From contig NZ_FOFB01000001.1 in NCBI RefSeq assembly GCF_900110645.1, positions 434,001 through 498,000 on the forward strand: a stretch of DNA of 64,000 nt, in the 5' to 3' direction. The notes under the pieces were generated by a model. It worked only from the letters and a program-made list of their open reading frames with translations, was not told the origin of the DNA and did not search any database. Each line of letters starts with the position of its first letter. Within the stretch, counting starts at the first letter, position 1. Source of the stretch: Neolewinella agarilytica. GTDB taxonomy: Bacteria; Bacteroidota; Bacteroidia; Chitinophagales; Saprospiraceae. The position numbers and the translations under genes were made by a program. This document shows positions 19,287 to 27,950 of this stretch, piece after piece.

Positions 19287-19745
19287 TTATGCGCCGCGGA
19301 GCTTATCCAGCAAGTGGCTTAATTGATTAGCTTCTTCATCCGTCAGTGTATTAAAGGAGGAACTACGGCTCCTTTCCACAGCCTGACTGGCTCGCTCAAT
19401 AACATCGAGCCCGGCCTCCGTAATGAGAATATCCACCCTGCGGCGATCTTCCGCACATTCTTTACGCTCAACGTAGCCCTTCTCTTTCAGCTTATCCACC
19501 AGCCGGCTGGCGTTACTCATTTTATCAAGCATCCGTTCGGTCAGTAACTTGATGGTTGATGGCTGGCCACCACGACCCCGTAGGATGCGCATGATGTTGA
19601 ATTGCTGCAAGCTGAGACCATATGGCTTAAGGGCTTTAATCGTTCCATGGTTCAACCAGGCGGCCGTGTAGATGATGTTAACCTGGGCCCGGTGACTGGA
19701 GGTTTCAAATTTTGGTTGTTGAATAGCTTCTTCTATGGAGTTCAT
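19287..19745 (-). CDS. MarR-family transcriptional regulator
   Basis: 152 residues with the winged helix characteristic of MarR: LSLQQFNIMRILRGRGGQPSTI, recognition-helix region MLDKMSNASRLVDKL, and wing KGYVERKECAEDRRRVDILIT. It probably acts as a dimeric repressor responsive to a small ligand. It converges on the upstream lipoprotein with only three bases between stops and is divergent from proC 177 bp away, a possible target. Confidence 0.92.
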   Translation of the reverse strand: MNSIEEAIQQPKFETSSHRAQVNIIYTAAWLNHGTIKALKPYGLSLQQFNIMRILRGRGGQPSTIKLLTERMLDKMSNASRLVDKLKEKGYVERKECAEDRRRVDILITEAGLDVIERASQAVERSRSSSFNTLTDEEANQLSHLLDKLRGA

Positions 19746-19893
19746 AACGGGTTTCTTCTCAAAATTAAATACAAAAGCACTTAATACAATCTATGATGAA
19801 AAGTTTAACGAAAGTCTTACTATAACACTTTCATTTCGGTTAACGACTGGAATTCCGTCACCTTTGAGTTTCGTGCTACCCCAATGCGAGGGC

Positions 19894-19901
19894 TATGTTT
19901 G
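19894..19901 (+). promoter_or_regulatory. -7 box of proC
   Basis: TATGTTTG, a full match to TAnnTTTG, 21 bp before the start codon. A TTTC lies at 19869-19872, near the expected -33 position. Confidence 0.6.
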
Positions 19902-19922
19902 CACCCTGAAATTTAAGCAAAT

Positions 19923-20726
19923 ATGAAAATCCTTATCATTGGCGGCGGGAATATGGGTAAGACCTACGCCCGAAGTTTACTACGGGCACACTTGGTTAAG
20001 CCGGAAGACCTCATGGTGCTGGAACGTAGCCCTGAACAGGCGGAAAAGCTTCGCGGAGAGAATATTGGCGTTGTGCATACTGACCCGGCCCACTGTCTTA
20101 ATGCCGCAGATCTGATTATTCTGGCCGTCAAGCCCCAGGATTCGTCCGCCTTATTTGCCACACTTCGCCCGTCGACCGATCCTCAACAAGTGTACCTCTC
20201 CATTATGGCCGGGGTGACCATTGACACGATCAGAAAAGGACTTGGAGTAGAGAAAGTCATCAGAGCTATGCCGAACCTTCCGGCTCAAATCGGGCTCGGC
20301 ATGACCTCTTATACGGCCAGTGATGCCGTTACCCGCATCGAGCTTGTCCTTGTGCAAAACCTGCTGAACACAACGGGAAAAGCTATTTACGTAGACAATG
20401 AATACGCCATTGATGCCACTACGGCCATCTCGGGCAGCGGCCCTGCTTACGTGCTTTATTTTATGCAGGCAATGATAGAGGTAGCGCAGGAGATGGGCTT
20501 CAACGCCAGCCAGGCTGAGTTACTGGTGGCGCAAACCTTTCGGGGTGCCGTTGAATTGCAAATGAAAAACGACGCCAGTTGTGAGGAATGGATCAGGCGT
20601 GTGTCCAGTAAAGGGGGAACAACGGAGGCAGCGATCAACTCCTTCAAGGCAACCTCCGTCTACATGGACATCAAGAACGGAGCCAAAGCAGCCCTGGCCC
20701 GAGCCGAGGAATTGGGACGCGAATAG
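19923..20726 (+). CDS. proC: pyrroline-5-carboxylate reductase
   Basis: 267 residues. Rossmann start MKILIIGGGNMGKTYARSL binds NAD(P)H; AVKPQD, MPNLPAQIGLGMTSY and the C-terminal signature SGSGPAYVLYFMQAM plus SSKGGTTEAAI complete the family pattern. It reduces pyrroline-5-carboxylate to proline. A TATGTTTG -7 box at 19894-19901 lies just upstream. Confidence 0.95.
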   Translation: MKILIIGGGNMGKTYARSLLRAHLVKPEDLMVLERSPEQAEKLRGENIGVVHTDPAHCLNAADLIILAVKPQDSSALFATLRPSTDPQQVYLSIMAGVTIDTIRKGLGVEKVIRAMPNLPAQIGLGMTSYTASDAVTRIELVLVQNLLNTTGKAIYVDNEYAIDATTAISGSGPAYVLYFMQAMIEVAQEMGFNASQAELLVAQTFRGAVELQMKNDASCEEWIRRVSSKGGTTEAAINSFKATSVYMDIKNGAKAALARAEELGRE

Positions 20727-20782
20727 CCGTAAACCATCTTTTGGTCGATAATTAAGCAGTTACTTATTGCTGAACTAACAGT

Positions 20783-20815
20783 CTAATGGGCTAACTGTCT
20801 AACTTCGCCCATTAG
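20783..20815 (+). repeat. hairpin abutting the MATE start codon
   Basis: CTAATGGGC (20783-20791) and GCCCATTAG (20807-20815) with a 15-base loop; the last G is the first base of the GTG start. Could limit ribosome access to the MATE mRNA. Confidence 0.55.
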
Positions 20816-22173
20816 TGAAACTAAGCACCTCATATCGCGACATCTGGAAAGTCTCCATTCCGATCATCATCGGGAGCGCCGCCCAGAATGTTGTGGCGAT
20901 GACGGACAGTGTGTTCCTCTACTACAAGAGCGAAGACGACTTTGCCGCCATTGGCTTCGTCGCTACTTTTTACATCATTGTTGCCGCCATCGGTTTTGGT
21001 TTCAGCCGGGGCGGCCAGATTTTGATGGCCCGGCGATCCGGGCAGGAGAAGACCGAAAGCGTTGGCAGAACCTTCTACAGCACCATTTATTTCGAGCTGC
21101 TGCTGGCCCTTGCTCTGTTCTTTTTCATGACCTACGGGGCTTATTGGCTTTTCGCCAGTCTGGTGGACTCCGACGTCATTTTCTATAAATCGCTAGAATA
21201 CCTCGAAACGCGCAAATGGGGCGTATTCGCCAGCTATATCGGCGTGGCCTGTGTTGCTTTTTACACCGGAATTGCCAGGCCGGTCTTCATCATTATTGAC
21301 ACCTTCATCCTCGCGATCACTAATATCTTCCTGGATGATGCGCTCATTTTCGGGCACTACGGCTTCCCCGAAATGGGAATTGCCGGAGCAGGATTAGCCA
21401 GCACAGTATCGGAATATATCGCCCTGTTTGTGTTCCTTATTTATATGGTCTTCGACAAGAAGAACCGGAAATATAACATCTTCCACTTCCCGAAATGGGA
21501 CCCGGTTATTATCCGGGAAATCATTGGCTTATCCGTCCCTATCGTTGGTATGTCGGTAGTTGGGCTGGGGAGCGGATTTATCTTCTTCGGTTTGGTAGAG
21601 AACTTCGGGGAACGTGCGCTGGCAACGACCAACATAGTGCGTATTGCCTACTTGATTTTATCCATTCCGGCCTGGGGATTCTGTACGGGCATCAACACTA
21701 TGGCCAGCTATTTCATTGGCTCCGGGCAGCGGGAGAAAGTGCCCATTGTGCTCTGGAAGACAGCCTTTCTGTGTCTGGGAATCACGACGCTGATGATCCT
21801 GCCATTATTACTCTTTCCCAATCAGGTGCTTTACCCCATCCTCGGCGATGAACGAGCCTACCTCATCAATGCAGCCTATCCGGTATTCTGGGTTTTATGG
21901 GGCATCCTGACCACCTTCAGCTTTGGCAGCATCTTCCTCAACGGGCTCATCGGAGCTGGTGAAACGGGTCTGGCGCTCAAGATACAGGGCCTTTGCGCCA
22001 CTGTTTACGTGGTACTTATATTCTGGGTGGTACACAGCTCATGGGGCAGTATGACGCTGGCCTGGTCAGTAGAAATTCTGTATTGGATAGTGATTTTCAT
22101 CATGGCTTTCTTCTACTTCAAACGACCGGGGTGGCAATTGATAAAACCATCTAAGAAAAACGAAGAAGAATAG
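20815..22173 (+). CDS. MATE-family multidrug/Na+ antiporter
   Basis: 452 residues with about twelve transmembrane segments and MATE features: an early IPIIIGSAAQNVVAMTDSVF and an RGGQILMARRSGQ loop in the first half, and an equivalent second half starting near VPIVGMSVVGLGSGF. Start is a GTG at 20815 that abuts a hairpin (CTAATGGGC / GCCCATTAG). Predicted cytoplasmic-membrane exporter, substrate unknown. Convergent with the YkuK-type gene. Confidence 0.9.
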   Translation: MKLSTSYRDIWKVSIPIIIGSAAQNVVAMTDSVFLYYKSEDDFAAIGFVATFYIIVAAIGFGFSRGGQILMARRSGQEKTESVGRTFYSTIYFELLLALALFFFMTYGAYWLFASLVDSDVIFYKSLEYLETRKWGVFASYIGVACVAFYTGIARPVFIIIDTFILAITNIFLDDALIFGHYGFPEMGIAGAGLASTVSEYIALFVFLIYMVFDKKNRKYNIFHFPKWDPVIIREIIGLSVPIVGMSVVGLGSGFIFFGLVENFGERALATTNIVRIAYLILSIPAWGFCTGINTMASYFIGSGQREKVPIVLWKTAFLCLGITTLMILPLLLFPNQVLYPILGDERAYLINAAYPVFWVLWGILTTFSFGSIFLNGLIGAGETGLALKIQGLCATVYVVLIFWVVHSSWGSMTLAWSVEILYWIVIFIMAFFYFKRPGWQLIKPSKKNEEE

Positions 22174-22245
22174 GACGAGGGATCGTGTTTGCTGAGCGAA
22201 GCCGAAGTACAGGAGCAAGCCCGGGGAGATAAAAGAGCAAAGGAG

Positions 22246-22275
22246 GCAGGGACGAAGTTTATGCTTCATCCCTGC
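22246..22275. terminator. hairpin between MATE and YkuK-type genes
   Basis: GCAGGGACGAAG and CTTCATCCCTGC with one mismatch; T-rich sequence follows on the minus strand. Serves the convergent pair. Confidence 0.6.
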
Positions 22276-22288
22276 TCTTGCTTATCCC

Positions 22289-22786
22289 TTAGCATACCTT
22301 ATCAGCACAGGCTGAAGAGGCGAAAGCATCGGGCTTGGCTTTGAAGACGAAGCCCATACCGAGAATGTACCCCATAGCCTCTTTCAGGGCGGTGTTGGAC
22401 TTAAAGTGAGGGTCGGTATTGATGTCAGCGTGCACTTCGAGTTCTACCTTATGCTCATCGAGCAGGTTACAGAGTTCGTAGGCGATTTCTACCGAGCGGG
22501 CGACCTCCAGAATCATCCGTTCGCGGATGCTCATTTTTTGCTCCGTCTTGTAGTTGGCAATGAACATGAAGCCCCCCTTCTTTTCCCGGAGGAAAACGAT
22601 AACGGTGGCAAACTCCGTCACTTTGCCCCGTACCTGGCTATCGGTACCAATACAGACCTTGAGGCGGTGGCCTTGCTCCCGCTCCCGCAGGATGGTTTTA
22701 CGGACAGCTTCGCTGATGGGGTCAGTGATCTTGCGGCCGTCATAACGACGCCACTTCATCTCCGTTAATGGTATTTGATTCATCAT
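22289..22786 (-). CDS. YkuK-type RNase H-like protein (DUF458)
   Basis: 165 residues (two adjacent ATG starts). The stretches VCIGTDSQVRGKVTEFATVIVF, MILEVARSVEIAYELC and VEVHADINTDPHFKSN correspond to the DUF458/YkuK family, which has an RNase H-like core with an early Asp. Function is unproven; nuclease or sporulation-linked roles have been suggested for relatives. The C-terminus ends in CADKVC. Confidence 0.82.
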   Translation of the reverse strand: MMNQIPLTEMKWRRYDGRKITDPISEAVRKTILREREQGHRLKVCIGTDSQVRGKVTEFATVIVFLREKKGGFMFIANYKTEQKMSIRERMILEVARSVEIAYELCNLLDEHKVELEVHADINTDPHFKSNTALKEAMGYILGMGFVFKAKPDAFASSACADKVC

Positions 22787-22921
22787 GGGGTAGTTAATAC
22801 GTTTGCCAAGATAACCTTCTGAAAGCTAAGCTAAGTTGCACTACCCAACAATTGTGATAAACTTCATATTGAGAAAATACACGCTTAATCGGCTGATTGG
22901 CCGTAGTTCGCCCGCCCGTCC

Positions 22922-22962
22922 CACTGCTTTTAGTGAGGCAAATTTTGCACCTGCGGCCGCGC
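22922..22962 (+). repeat. dispersed 41-bp element, copy 9
   Basis: CACTGCTTTTAGTGAGG, TTTTGCACCTGCG, GCCGCGC. In the 427-bp gap before the AAA+ gene, 252 bp upstream of its start. Confidence 0.75.
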
Positions 22963-22964
22963 AA

Positions 22965-23123
22965 AAGACACTTCTCCAAAAAAAACCGGAATAATCTCGC
23001 AACCTTATTTCTAAATCGCAGTTTATCCCTCGACCGTCAGGTTTAGGGGCTGTAAAACGCATAGCCCCTAAGTTTAGATAGGTGGTTTTGAGGTGCTCCG
23101 AATATATTCGGAGCACCTTTTTT
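22965..23123 (+). ncRNA. candidate small RNA or attenuated leader
   Basis: Gene-free interval with two stems in series: TAGGGGCT-N11-AGCCCCTA (23044-23070) and the terminator at 23091-23123. No open frame looks like a protein. The start of transcription is not identified; a dispersed element (22922-22962) lies upstream. Confidence 0.4.
23091..23123 (+). terminator. Rho-independent terminator without an upstream gene
   Basis: AGGTGCTCCGAAT and ATTCGGAGCACCT with a T6 run on the plus strand. The nearest upstream gene is on the other strand, so it must end a non-coding transcript or act as an attenuator for the AAA+ gene. Confidence 0.85.
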
Positions 23124-23213
23124 CACGTCTTCATCATAGTTTTTAGGGTGCTAACAATTAAAGCCCGTAAACCGGGTTTGGATAGTTTACCGTTATGGTG
23201 TTTCTTTACTTAA

Positions 23214-25874
23214 ATGACCGTAAGCCAGGATAATGATGAAGTAGTATCAGCCTTTAAGTTCAAAGAACTTAAAGTGTACAACTCTACGGAATATCTCTGG
23301 GAAAATGTGAAGAAGTACCGCCAGGTTTTTGATCGGTACGAGACAGCCTATATCTACGCAGAACTTTCTCTCTATAATAAAAAGTTTGATCTCGAAGACT
23401 GGTCCTTACGCGTAGACCTGAAGTGCTTTAGCATTGAAGGAAAAGAAAAAACTGAAATCTGTAATCTGACGATAGAGAAAGAGGTCAGTAAATTCGATAA
23501 TGTCATCTTCCTAAGGGAAGGATGGGGCAATCAAAAGCGCGGGACTTTCTGGAAGAAAGGCACTTACTTCTGGGAAGCCTACATTGATGGTAAGAAGGTT
23601 GGCAGCAAATACTTTTACGTCATTGAGCACGCTGACTCAGCGGAGGGCATTCAGGATCTGGATTGGATGGACATGGAATCCATCGAAAAGTACCTGAAAC
23701 TGAAATCCGTCCGTCTTTACGAAGGCCCTTACGATGATGTACTGGAAGACGACCGGGTCTTTCTGAAAGAGTTTGCCGTTAAAGAAACCCGCTACATATA
23801 CGTCGAGCTCCTGTTTGACAACCTCCAACCCCATGAAGACTGGCACCTGGAGCTGTACACCAAGTTTCATAACCAGGCCCGCGAGCTAAAGGGACAGATT
23901 GTTCGCCTGCAACTCGTCAAGCAAGATCAAAAAGAAGTGAAGGTTACCGCTGGCTGGGGTGCTGCGAATCCGAACCTCTGGCGGGAAGATGCTTACACGG
24001 CCGATATTATCTTTCTGGATAAACTCATTGCCAGCGTTCCCTTTCTCGTCGATGATGAAGCCGTACCGGGTTTACCACCCGTTTACCTTCCCGGGGAAGA
24101 CAACGGGATGGTTCTTGCCCCTCAGGAAGAATCATCAGAAACCTTTGACACCATTATGGCCCGCCTGAATGCACTAACGGGCCTGCAGGAAGTAAAGCAG
24201 AAAATAAACGAGCACGCCATCTACATCCGCTTTCTGCAACTACGGCAGAAGCGGGGGTTTGATATGGACAAAGGCATTGACGTTCATTCCGTTTTCAGCG
24301 GAAACCCCGGCACCGGAAAAACTACGGTGGCCAGAATGATGGGGCAGCTCTATCGTAAAATGGGCTTACTCTCCAAGGGTCATACCGTAGTGGCTGACCG
24401 TGTTGACCTGGTGGGCGAATACATCGGACAGACAGCCCCCAAAACCCGGGAGGTGATCGAGCGGGCCCGCGGCGGTGTTCTTTTCATTGATGAAGCCTAC
24501 GCCCTGGCCCGAAGTAATGACGATGGTAAAGACTTTGGCCGGGAGGTCATTGAGATCCTTGTCAAGGAAATGTCTAACGGTGAAGGAGATATCGCCGTTA
24601 TTGTAGCCGGTTACCCTACGGAGATGAAGCGCTTCCTGGACAGCAATACCGGCCTGAAATCCCGTTTCAAGCATAACTATGACTTCCGGGACTTTCTCCC
24701 ACAGGAACTCAGCACCATTGCGGATTACGCCTGCGAACAACTTGGTGTTAAGCTAAGCACCGCAGCCAAAGCCCGCATCGACGTGATGATCACCAAGGCC
24801 TTCCGCTCGCGGGACAAGACCTTCGGCAACGCCCGCTACGTACACGATCTTATCGAAAAGGCCAAAGTACAAATGGCGCTGCGTCTGATGCAGGACGAGA
24901 CTAAGGCGCTCAAACTCACTGAAGAGCAGTTGAGTAGTATTCTCGTAGAGGACGTAGAAAAGATTGAGTACGACAAGAAGGCAGATCGACCGGCCATACC
25001 CGTTAACGAGGAGCTCCTCGCCGAAGCCATGGCGGAGCTGGATGCTCTGATCGGGATGGAAAACATAAAGGTGCAGCTCCGGGAACTCGTTAGTCTGGTG
25101 AAATTTTACCGTAAGACTGGTCGTGACGTCCTTAATGCCTTCCACCTTCATACCGTCCTGATTGGTAACCCGGGAACGGGAAAGACTACCGTTGCCCGTA
25201 TTCTGGCCCGCATCTATAATGCTTTAGGTATTTTAGAAAGAGGCCATATTGTGGAAACGGACCGTCAGGGGATGGTCGCTGGTTACGTTGGCCAGACCGC
25301 CGAAAAAACGGCTAAGAAAATAGAAGAAGCCATCGGGGGAGTACTGTTCATCGATGAAGCTTATGCGCTGACGCAGAAGAGCAGCCAACGGGGAGACTTC
25401 GGCGACGAGGCCATCCAAACCCTGCTCAAGCGGATGGAAGATAAACGCGGAGAATTTTTCGTCTGTGTAGCGGGATACCCCGATAACATGGATGTCTTCC
25501 TGAAAGCCAATCCGGGTCTCAGTAGCCGCTTTGACAAGACCTTGCTCTTCGAAGATTATTCCCCGGAGCAACTGCTTCAAATTGCCGAGAGCATGTTTAA
25601 GGAGCGGTCCGCCAGGCTGGCCCCCGCCGCGACGAAACACCTGGAGGCCTACCTGCGATTCCTGCATAAATACCGGGATAACTTCTTCGGCAATGCGCGC
25701 TCCGTCCGCAAAATTGTTATCGACATCCTTAAACGCAACGATCTCCGCCGGGCGGAACTGCCCGACAATAAAAAGAGCCCCTCCAAAACCGTGAGAGTGC
25801 TAAAGGCCGACGTCGAACATCTGAAACTGGATACTAAGGAGCTTAGCATTCAGCGGAAGCGGATTGGGTTTTAG
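23214..25874 (+). CDS. double AAA+ ATPase with duplicated N-terminal domain (CbxX/SpoVK type)
   Basis: 886 residues. Residues about 10-140 and 155-285 are two copies of the same beta-rich domain: compare ETAYIYAELSLYNKK with ETRYIYVELLFDN, and REGWGNQ with TAGWGAA. They are followed by two CbxX/CfqX AAA+ modules, each with Walker A GNPGTGKTT (about 363 and 650) and Walker B GVLFIDEAYAL (about 421 and 709). Relatives are rubisco activase CbbX, SpoVK and EccA-like proteins of type VII secretion. Both ATPase sites look intact. No substrate protein is evident nearby. Confidence 0.88.
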   Translation: MTVSQDNDEVVSAFKFKELKVYNSTEYLWENVKKYRQVFDRYETAYIYAELSLYNKKFDLEDWSLRVDLKCFSIEGKEKTEICNLTIEKEVSKFDNVIFLREGWGNQKRGTFWKKGTYFWEAYIDGKKVGSKYFYVIEHADSAEGIQDLDWMDMESIEKYLKLKSVRLYEGPYDDVLEDDRVFLKEFAVKETRYIYVELLFDNLQPHEDWHLELYTKFHNQARELKGQIVRLQLVKQDQKEVKVTAGWGAANPNLWREDAYTADIIFLDKLIASVPFLVDDEAVPGLPPVYLPGEDNGMVLAPQEESSETFDTIMARLNALTGLQEVKQKINEHAIYIRFLQLRQKRGFDMDKGIDVHSVFSGNPGTGKTTVARMMGQLYRKMGLLSKGHTVVADRVDLVGEYIGQTAPKTREVIERARGGVLFIDEAYALARSNDDGKDFGREVIEILVKEMSNGEGDIAVIVAGYPTEMKRFLDSNTGLKSRFKHNYDFRDFLPQELSTIADYACEQLGVKLSTAAKARIDVMITKAFRSRDKTFGNARYVHDLIEKAKVQMALRLMQDETKALKLTEEQLSSILVEDVEKIEYDKKADRPAIPVNEELLAEAMAELDALIGMENIKVQLRELVSLVKFYRKTGRDVLNAFHLHTVLIGNPGTGKTTVARILARIYNALGILERGHIVETDRQGMVAGYVGQTAEKTAKKIEEAIGGVLFIDEAYALTQKSSQRGDFGDEAIQTLLKRMEDKRGEFFVCVAGYPDNMDVFLKANPGLSSRFDKTLLFEDYSPEQLLQIAESMFKERSARLAPAATKHLEAYLRFLHKYRDNFFGNARSVRKIVIDILKRNDLRRAELPDNKKSPSKTVRVLKADVEHLKLDTKELSIQRKRIGF

Positions 25875-25876
25875 GG

Positions 25877-25920
25877 ATAGAACGGTAGAGACAGGCCGTG
25901 GCCTGTCTCTACCGTTCTAT
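25877..25920. terminator. perfect 21-bp hairpin between convergent genes
   Basis: ATAGAACGGTAGAGACAGG plus CC, loop GT, then the exact complement; a 44-bp palindrome in a 48-bp gap between the AAA+ gene and the DUF6503-like gene. Core GTAGAGACAGGCC resembles repeat palindromes seen in many genomes, so it may be a REP-like element serving as terminator. Confidence 0.75.
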
Positions 25921-25922
25921 TC

Positions 25923-26768
25923 TTAAAATTCCGTAAACACCTTATCCCGAAGGTTTCCACCGACAGAAATATCCGTCAGCTGAAAACGTCCTCCGCGGTC
26001 ACCTGACAGCAGGATTCCCTGATGGGGGAGATATCCCTCCCAGGGTGTTTCCATAGCAGGCTTCTCATCATCAGCATTGCGGAAGAATTGCCAGGTATTG
26101 ATCCGGTAGCTCACCTTATCAATGTACAAACGATAGCGGTTATCGGGCGTGTCCCCTACCCCGCTGAAGGTCTGATCGAGGATGTAGCTGGGGCGCTTGG
26201 CCTGCGGGTCAGTAGCAATGTCGCCACCGAATTTCAGGGTAACGCCAGCATCCTTGAGCTTAAACTGCTGCACGAGCCAAAAGGCATCGTTGATGAAAAT
26301 GGAATTGGCGCGCTTGAGGTATAGCGCCAGGCTATCCGGATGGGTAATCTCATCGCCCAACTTCCGGACACGGCCGGATAGGGTGTCCTGGCTGTAGTCC
26401 AGCAGATAGACCATGTTTTGCTTGGGCACATCGATGCGTACCCGGCTATCTTTTTTGTCCCAGGTCAGGGATCTGGCACCAAAGAAGTTCCACTTCAGGA
26501 AACGGGTATCGTCCCAGGCCTGACGGCCGCCGTGGTATTTGACGATGCTGTCGGCCAGTTGAATGGCCTTTTTATCGGACCCCTCAGCGTTGAAGCCGGG
26601 AGCGGCGGGGTTGTTACCGCCATCAAGGTCAAGGGAGACGGGTTCTAATTGGAGGGTGTTGCTTTCGGTCTCTACAGCCTCAGGTTCGGTACTGGTTGCC
26701 GGCGTGGTGTTGCAACTGTAGCAGAGAAATAAAACGGTGAAAGGGAGGAATCTTAGTAAAGTGTGCAT
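25923..26768 (-). CDS. lipoprotein, DUF6503-like
   Basis: 281 residues. Signal peptide with lipobox LCYSC, then an acidic linker and a domain beginning near residue 70 with ADSIVKYHGGRQAWDDTRFLKWNF, which recurs in Bacteroidota lipoproteins (DUF6503, LolA/LppX-like lipid-binding fold). Predicted outer-membrane or periplasmic lipoprotein of unknown ligand. Convergent with the AAA+ gene across a perfect hairpin. Confidence 0.75.
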   Translation of the reverse strand: MHTLLRFLPFTVLFLCYSCNTTPATSTEPEAVETESNTLQLEPVSLDLDGGNNPAAPGFNAEGSDKKAIQLADSIVKYHGGRQAWDDTRFLKWNFFGARSLTWDKKDSRVRIDVPKQNMVYLLDYSQDTLSGRVRKLGDEITHPDSLALYLKRANSIFINDAFWLVQQFKLKDAGVTLKFGGDIATDPQAKRPSYILDQTFSGVGDTPDNRYRLYIDKVSYRINTWQFFRNADDEKPAMETPWEGYLPHQGILLSGDRGGRFQLTDISVGGNLRDKVFTEF

Positions 26769-26832
26769 TTCTCAGAAACACACTTTGTGTGGTTGGGTTC
26801 ACTATCTGAACGTTGAGTGAGATAATTCTCTT

Positions 26833-27927
26833 TTACATCATCTCCACTTCCAAATAAACCGGTTGATGATCAGAATATTTAAAGCCCTGGTTGATTCCCT
26901 TCACGCGCTTGATACGAAGATTGGGACTGAGGAGGAAAAAATCGATTACTGACCGACGGCTGCGATGCGCGTCGTAAGGTATGTGGCTCTCGCGGACGGT
27001 AGCCGTGCCAGGGTCATAACCGTACTTCCAGCCGGGGGGCATGAAGTCAAAACTCACCGCAGTGGGCAGCTCTACCCTTTCTACCGTTGGGTTGAGGCTG
27101 AACCAGTTGAATCCGGGAGGCATCTGGTTCCAGTCTCCGCCAATGATGACATAACGGCCCGCTTGGTAGTCCGCCAGCGCCGCCTCCCGCAGCGCATTCA
27201 TTTGCTGGCGGCGGATGCTGCCATCTTTATCGTAAGCAGATAGGTGGACGTTGTAGACCGCCAATTCCTGGCCTTCCTTCACGGGGTAAACCTGCCGCAG
27301 GGCGCATCGATCCAACTGAAAGAGTTTGGTTGGCCAGGGGAACTCCCCCGGCAGCTGTATCCGTTCAGCCGTCGCAGGCCGGTACTTAGACATGGAGACC
27401 AAGCCACCGACTACGTAGCCGTAATGGTCCCAGGGTTGTAGTAGCGGCAAAGGAACGCGCTTGCTTTTGAAGTTGGGGGCAAAGAAGGTAGCGTAGGATG
27501 GCCGGGCTTCCCGGACAGTTTGCAGCTGGTTCACGTAGCGGCTACGGTAAGCAGCCGTATCGATCTCCTGCAGCAGGAAAAAGTCACTAAGCGTGTTCTT
27601 AACGGTTAGCTCCTGCCCGTCTACATTGGATATGATCCGCTCTTCGGACATTCGAACGGTACCGGGCGTCGTCCAGAAAAAGTCTCCCTTATTGTAGAAG
27701 AAAAAGTCCTCGTCTCCGATACCGCCGTAGCCTACGTTCCAGCTCAACAAACTGATAATGGAATCCTGGATAACGGGCTCTGCCCGTTCAGCGGAGGCTA
27801 CGCTTGAAGACAGCGTTTCGGTACCTTCCGGCTTCCAGTCCGTTACGGTACCAAAAAGCAGAAAACCCGCTACGTAGAGTAAAAAGATAACGGCCGTCCA
27901 GACCAGGATTTTGAACAGTCTTCGCAT
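26833..27927 (-). CDS. endonuclease/exonuclease/phosphatase family protein, membrane-anchored
   Basis: 364 residues. A transmembrane anchor at about residues 8-27 precedes an EEP domain with ISLLSWNVGYGG, FLLQEIDTAAY, VYNVHLSAYDKD, VIIGGDWNQMPP and KYSDHQPVYLEVE, covering the catalytic Asn, Glu, Asp-x-Asn and terminal Asp-His. The catalytic domain should face the periplasm. Substrate (nucleic acid, phospholipid or phosphoinositide-like) cannot be decided. It lies downstream of the glycosyltransferase on the same strand with a 23-bp gap. Confidence 0.88.
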   Translation of the reverse strand: MRRLFKILVWTAVIFLLYVAGFLLFGTVTDWKPEGTETLSSSVASAERAEPVIQDSIISLLSWNVGYGGIGDEDFFFYNKGDFFWTTPGTVRMSEERIISNVDGQELTVKNTLSDFFLLQEIDTAAYRSRYVNQLQTVREARPSYATFFAPNFKSKRVPLPLLQPWDHYGYVVGGLVSMSKYRPATAERIQLPGEFPWPTKLFQLDRCALRQVYPVKEGQELAVYNVHLSAYDKDGSIRRQQMNALREAALADYQAGRYVIIGGDWNQMPPGFNWFSLNPTVERVELPTAVSFDFMPPGWKYGYDPGTATVRESHIPYDAHRSRRSVIDFFLLSPNLRIKRVKGINQGFKYSDHQPVYLEVEMM

Positions 27928-27950
27928 AAGGCGAAGGTACGCTTTATGGC

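Noticed and set aside
22794-23116. Minus-strand frames in the gap before the AAA+ gene
   Set aside because: They overlap a dispersed element and a terminator stem and show no protein-like character.
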